Below are positions 60,691-64,000 of a DNA stretch of 64,000 nt, one piece after another. How positions within the stretch are numbered: position 1 is the first letter of the stretch; each line of letters begins with the position of its first letter. Origin of the DNA: Candidatus Fermentibacter sp. (GTDB taxonomy: Bacteria > Fermentibacterota > Fermentibacteria > Fermentibacterales > Fermentibacteraceae); the NCBI GenBank assembly GCA_030373045.1, contig JAUCPW010000004.1, positions 1 through 64,000 of the forward strand, given 5' to 3'. The notes below the pieces were generated by a model. That model worked only from the letters and a program-made list of their open reading frames with translations. It was not told the origin of the DNA and did not search any database. The translations under genes and the position numbers were made by a program.

Positions 60691-62262
60691 GTGTCGTTCC
60701 TTTCGGGCCTGATCGGGGCCAGGGGCAGGCTTTCGGGATTCTCGCTCATGTCGGCCGGAAACGTGCTGACGGCCCTTCTCACGTACCTGAGGCAGGCCGA
60801 GATAGCGCGCGTCTTCGGCACCAGCGGCATGACGGACGCCTACGCCGTCGCCCTCGTGTTCCCGATCCTCGCCCAGCAGGTGATAGCACACGCCTTCGGC
60901 TCGAGCTTCGTCCCTGTCTACACCGAGGTCCTGTACAGAAAGGGCCGGGCGGCCGCCGCCGGCCTGGTGAACCGGATCCTCTGCTGGATCGGTATTTCCG
61001 GAGGCCTGCTGATACTCGCCCTGCTCGGAGGCAGCAGGGGTCTGGTCACGATAGCGGGACCCGGGCTCGGGGCAGGGAATCTCGACCTCTCCGCAGGCAT
61101 GCTGAGGATCATGCTGCCCATGCTGGTACTCGTGGCATCCACCGGGATCCTCACAGGGCTCCTGAGCGCCCAGCGGCGGTTTGGTGTCGTTAGCGCGGTC
61201 AGCGTCGCGAACATCGCCGTATCGTTCGCGACGGTCGCCCTCTTCCACGCGAGGCTGGGGATCATGGTCCTGCCGGTATCGGGCCTGGCCGGATCGGTGG
61301 CGGGATTCGCTGTCTCCGCCGCCTTTGCGGTCGGATCGGGGCATGTCCCGCGGTTCGAGCCCGACCCTCGGGATGCCGACTTTTCACGCCTCCTCCGCCT
61401 TTCCGCCCCCGTCATGACCGGGGCCGTACTTGGCTTCCTCGGCCCCATGGCGGACAGGGCGCTCGCGTCGGTGCTGGCAGAGAGCTCCGTCACGGCGATG
61501 GACTACGCCGCCAGGATCAGGGACATGGCTCTGGCCGTGCTCTTCCTGCCCATGTCCGCGCTTGCCGACGTGGGACTATCGGAGAAGTCGGCGAGGAAAG
61601 ACATGCCTGCATTCGGGGAGGAGCTCCGTTCCCTGCTGAACTGGACTTCGTTCCTCATGCTGCCTGCGGCGGCCCTGCTGTCGATGTTCGCCACGCCTGC
61701 GGTCTCGGTCCTGTTCATGCGGGGAAGCTTCGACAGGGAGAGCGCGGAGCTGGTGGGGAGGGCGCTGGCGTTCTACGCCCCGTGGCTGGCCCAGTTCGGA
61801 TTCGGGGCTGTGGTCTCCAGGGGCTTCTACGCGATGAAGGACACCGGGACGCCCGTGCTGATAGGCATCTGGGGCATGGCCGCGAACGTGCTGCTGAACG
61901 TGATCCTGATGGAATCCATGGGGATAGCGGGGCTGGCGCTGTCATCCACCCTGACCTCTACCGCGAAGACCATCCTGCTGGTTCACTTCTTCAGGAGGAA
62001 GTCGCCGGAGATCTCGTTCCGGCCGGTGCTGATCGAGCATGCCAGGCTCCTGGCCGCGGTTGCCGCCATGGTTCCGGCGGGGCTCCTGCTGAGCACGGCG
62101 CTCCCGGTCGGCCTGGATGCCGATTTCGCTCACAGGGCTGCCAACCTGACCCTGGTCACCACCCTGTCGGCGGGTGTCTACTGTCTTGTCTGCCTCCTGC
62201 TGGGGGCCGCCCCGGCGAGGCTCGCCGCAGGCCGCCTCAGGCGCGCCCGGTCATCGGGGTAG
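60691..62262 (+). CDS. murJ: lipid II flippase MurJ (MviN)
   Basis: 523 residues with fourteen predicted transmembrane helices. MVF/MurJ pattern: LTYLRQAEIARVFGTSGMTDAYAVA, FGSSFVPVYTEVL, and the second-half FYAMKDTGTPVLIG. It flips undecaprenyl-linked peptidoglycan precursor across the inner membrane; in some genomes paralogs flip other lipid-linked sugars. GTG 60691 has GGAGG 6 bases upstream; ATG 60664 is an alternative. It converges on and overlaps the next gene by 12 bases. Confidence 0.92.
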   Translation: MSFLSGLIGARGRLSGFSLMSAGNVLTALLTYLRQAEIARVFGTSGMTDAYAVALVFPILAQQVIAHAFGSSFVPVYTEVLYRKGRAAAAGLVNRILCWIGISGGLLILALLGGSRGLVTIAGPGLGAGNLDLSAGMLRIMLPMLVLVASTGILTGLLSAQRRFGVVSAVSVANIAVSFATVALFHARLGIMVLPVSGLAGSVAGFAVSAAFAVGSGHVPRFEPDPRDADFSRLLRLSAPVMTGAVLGFLGPMADRALASVLAESSVTAMDYAARIRDMALAVLFLPMSALADVGLSEKSARKDMPAFGEELRSLLNWTSFLMLPAAALLSMFATPAVSVLFMRGSFDRESAELVGRALAFYAPWLAQFGFGAVVSRGFYAMKDTGTPVLIGIWGMAANVLLNVILMESMGIAGLALSSTLTSTAKTILLVHFFRRKSPEISFRPVLIEHARLLAAVAAMVPAGLLLSTALPVGLDADFAHRAANLTLVTTLSAGVYCLVCLLLGAAPARLAAGRLRRARSSG

Positions 62263-63270
62263 CGAGGCCAGGATCTCCTCGAACAGCCTCCTCGCGTCCC
62301 TGACGTGATGGCGGGCGTATGCGTACTCGCGGTTCCGTCGCCTCACCTCGAGGGTCGAGGCCCAGTCCCCGGCCAGGTCGTCGAGCAGCATGGCCAGCTC
62401 GGCGGGGGTGCGGAAGGTCCTCGTGAGCCCGGGGGCGGTCATGGCGAGCTCGGACCAGGGCTGGACCGCCGGGAAGAGGCCGGCGGCCTGGTACTCTGCA
62501 ACCTTCATCTGGTAGGTGGTGTGCCAGCCCTCCTCGAGGCATGCGACTCCGATCTGGTGGCCGGACAGAAGGCCGGGGAGCTCCAGTCTGGGGACCGGGG
62601 GGATCAGCCGCACCCTTCCGCCCGTCCTCCTGCACATCTCCGAGATCTCGTCGCGAAGAGGCCCGTCACCCGCCACGGTCCCCCTCAATCCCGACATCGA
62701 GACGCCTTCCACGAAGATGTCGGGCCGCTCGGCCTCCACGAGGCTCGTCGTCAGGAGAGCGGCTTCGGCGTCCGGGGGCTCGGCATACGTGAACCTGTCG
62801 AGATCGATGGAGTGTGGCAGGTGGATCGCTCCGGGGAATCCGGGCTGGGCTCCGGTCACGAACAGGGCCGAGGCTGCAAGACTGTCGCGGGTGCCCGAAG
62901 GCAGCAGGCCGGGTCTGGAGTGATACCGGATGGCGTACGGGAGGCCTGCGTCGGAGGCTCCCAGCGCGGCCCTCTCGTCCGTGCACAGCACGATGTCGGC
63001 CCCCCAGGCGGCGAATGCACCCCTCGTCTCGCGGGCATGGGCCTTCCTCTGGAGGGATTCCTTGACCCTGTTGAGCGCCGGCCATCTGCGGATCATCCGT
63101 GCTCCGGCCGACAGGCCCTTGACCTGCACTCCCTCGCACGACCGCATCCCGGCGGGCACGGATGCCCCGATGAAGGCCATCCCGTGGGCCGGGAGCAGCA
63201 GGTCGGCGACTGTCGTCCATCCCCCCGAGACGCCCGGGCGGATGAACCAGGAGGACACGAGGAATCTCAT
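62251..63270 (-). CDS. glycosyltransferase family 1/4-like
   Basis: 339 residues, GT-B fold. The N-terminal domain begins RFLVSSWFIRPGVSGGWTTVADLL; the C-terminal half has FVEGVSMSGLRGTVAGDGPLR and the donor-site region GVACLEEGWHTTYQMKVAEYQAAGLF with the expected Glu. ATG 63270 overlaps the next gene's stop by ATGA. With the neighbour it belongs to a glycan cluster running off the window. Confidence 0.85.
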   Translation of the reverse strand: MRFLVSSWFIRPGVSGGWTTVADLLLPAHGMAFIGASVPAGMRSCEGVQVKGLSAGARMIRRWPALNRVKESLQRKAHARETRGAFAAWGADIVLCTDERAALGASDAGLPYAIRYHSRPGLLPSGTRDSLAASALFVTGAQPGFPGAIHLPHSIDLDRFTYAEPPDAEAALLTTSLVEAERPDIFVEGVSMSGLRGTVAGDGPLRDEISEMCRRTGGRVRLIPPVPRLELPGLLSGHQIGVACLEEGWHTTYQMKVAEYQAAGLFPAVQPWSELAMTAPGLTRTFRTPAELAMLLDDLAGDWASTLEVRRRNREYAYARHHVRDARRLFEEILASLPR

Positions 63271-64000
63271 GCCCCGGTGCCTCCGGTGATCTCGCGGAAA
63301 GCGCCTTCGGTGAGCCTGGCGCAGTTCTCCCAGGTCAGGACCTTCATGGCATGACACTCTCGATCGACCGGTGTGGAACCACGGCCCATGGCGAGAGCAA
63401 CTGCCGCGGCCTCGGCCGCCGATTCGGCGGAACCAGTCTCGAAACCGACGAACAGCCCGTCGAACAGCTCGACTATCGCGCTGTTCCTGGCAGCCGCGAC
63501 CGGCAGGCCCTGCCGGATGGCCTCGGCGACAGTGAGGCCGAAGCCCTCGTGGAGGGAGGAGTGGATGTATGCCGAGGCATGGGCGTACAGGGTGGAGAGG
63601 GCGTCTTCTCCGACATATCCCGTGAAGTGCACCATGCCGCCCATACCGAGTTCATGCACGAGTGCCCTGGTCTCCTGTGCGCGGTAACCGTCTCCCCCTG
63701 CGATCACCAGACCCGGGAACGAGGAGGCGCCGAACCTCTCCGACAGCAGCTTCGATGCCCGGATGGCCGTCGCATAATCCTTCCTGGGTTCCACGGTGCC
63801 CACGCTCAGCAGATAGCCGGGGATGACGCCAGGAGGCAGGTCGTCGGGCCCCCCGGGCGGGACGAGCTCGTGGTCGCATCCCAGAGGAGTCGGGTGGCAG
63901 CGGCTTCGCGCCTCGGGGAACACCTCGAGGAGATGGTCGAGCGTGGTCATCGAGTTGACGGTGATCGCGGCGCACTCCCTCACCACCCGGGCGGTCCTCC
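63267..64000 (-). CDS. family 4 glycosyltransferase, 5' part beyond the window
   Basis: The C-terminal ~244 residues are visible. They include VNSMTTLDHLLEVFP, PLGCDHELVPPGG, LLSVGTVEPRKDYATAIRA and the donor-binding IHSSLHEGFGLTVAEAIRQGLPVAA with the E-x7-E motif of GT4 enzymes (mannosyltransferase-like). The reading frame is open to the window edge, so the N-terminal domain is missing here. Confidence 0.92.
   Translation of the reverse strand, partial: RTARVVRECAAITVNSMTTLDHLLEVFPEARSRCHPTPLGCDHELVPPGGPDDLPPGVIPGYLLSVGTVEPRKDYATAIRASKLLSERFGASSFPGLVIAGGDGYRAQETRALVHELGMGGMVHFTGYVGEDALSTLYAHASAYIHSSLHEGFGLTVAEAIRQGLPVAAARNSAIVELFDGLFVGFETGSAESAAEAAAVALAMGRGSTPVDRECHAMKVLTWENCARLTEGAFREITGGTGA

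Overview
The window is a gene-dense stretch of a high-GC, Gram-negative-type (diderm) bacterial chromosome. Diderm markers are LptE, a Wzm/Wzt polysaccharide exporter, an O-antigen-ligase-like protein, MurJ and two predicted outer-membrane barrels. A gingipain-type C25 protease with a FlgD-like C-terminal domain, a PorV-like barrel protein and a 31-residue AURKAIP1/COX24-type basic protein next to HU point to the FCB superphylum. A candidate phylum such as Fermentibacterota or Eisenbacteria is my guess; the window holds no rRNA to settle it. Alternative start codons (TTG, GTG) are common and most neighbouring genes overlap by 1 to 30 bases. I see no prophage, insertion sequence or CRISPR array.

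Layout. 1-700: tRNA-Arg(CCG), a degenerate tRNA-like element and a 192-bp tandem repeat rich in hairpins. 695-2350: a secreted protein (+), then a minus-strand run tRNA-Ala, HU, 31-aa basic protein, phosphodiesterase. 2393-6353 (-): omega-amidase-like nitrilase, C25 protease, pseudopilin-like lipoprotein, PPC/DUF296 protein. 6460-8442 (+): aminotransferase, glutaredoxin-like protein, ferredoxin:thioredoxin-reductase/rubredoxin fusion. 8432-22979 (-): one long run starting with the classical rimP-nusA-infB-rbfA-truB-ribF-rpsO-pnp set and continuing through dut, lptE, small membrane proteins, an M19 dipeptidase, ApbE, AmrS and a NusG-II protein.

23098-45269 (-): a 22-kb run of der, plsY and a surface-glycan cluster: Wzm/Wzt, two ArnT-like membrane transferases, two B12-type radical SAM enzymes, a YdjC-type deacetylase, GT9 and GT2 transferases, an initiating sugar transferase, a degenerate PAS/kinase-like protein, two barrel-like proteins, a CBM48 lipoprotein, a MalK-type ATPase, a WecA-like transferase and a ligase-like protein with a long soluble tail. 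Together these could start a glycan on undecaprenyl phosphate, extend, trim and modify it, export it and join it to an acceptor.

45348-53013 (+): a small secreted protein, an MFS transporter, an MscS channel with a cyclic-nucleotide-binding domain, and a NatA/NatB exporter whose second permease is fused to a CPBP protease. 52940-60495 (-): two hybrid histidine kinases flanking a bPH-type membrane protein and a CASTOR/POLLUX (SYM8) ion channel, probably one signalling operon. 60691-64000: murJ (+) and two glycosyltransferases (-), the last cut by the window edge.

The best candidates for something undescribed are the kinase/channel/bPH operon, the catalytically dead kinase-like protein inside the glycan operon, the radical SAM pair in that cluster, the FTR-rubredoxin module, and the structured repeat array beside tRNA-Arg.
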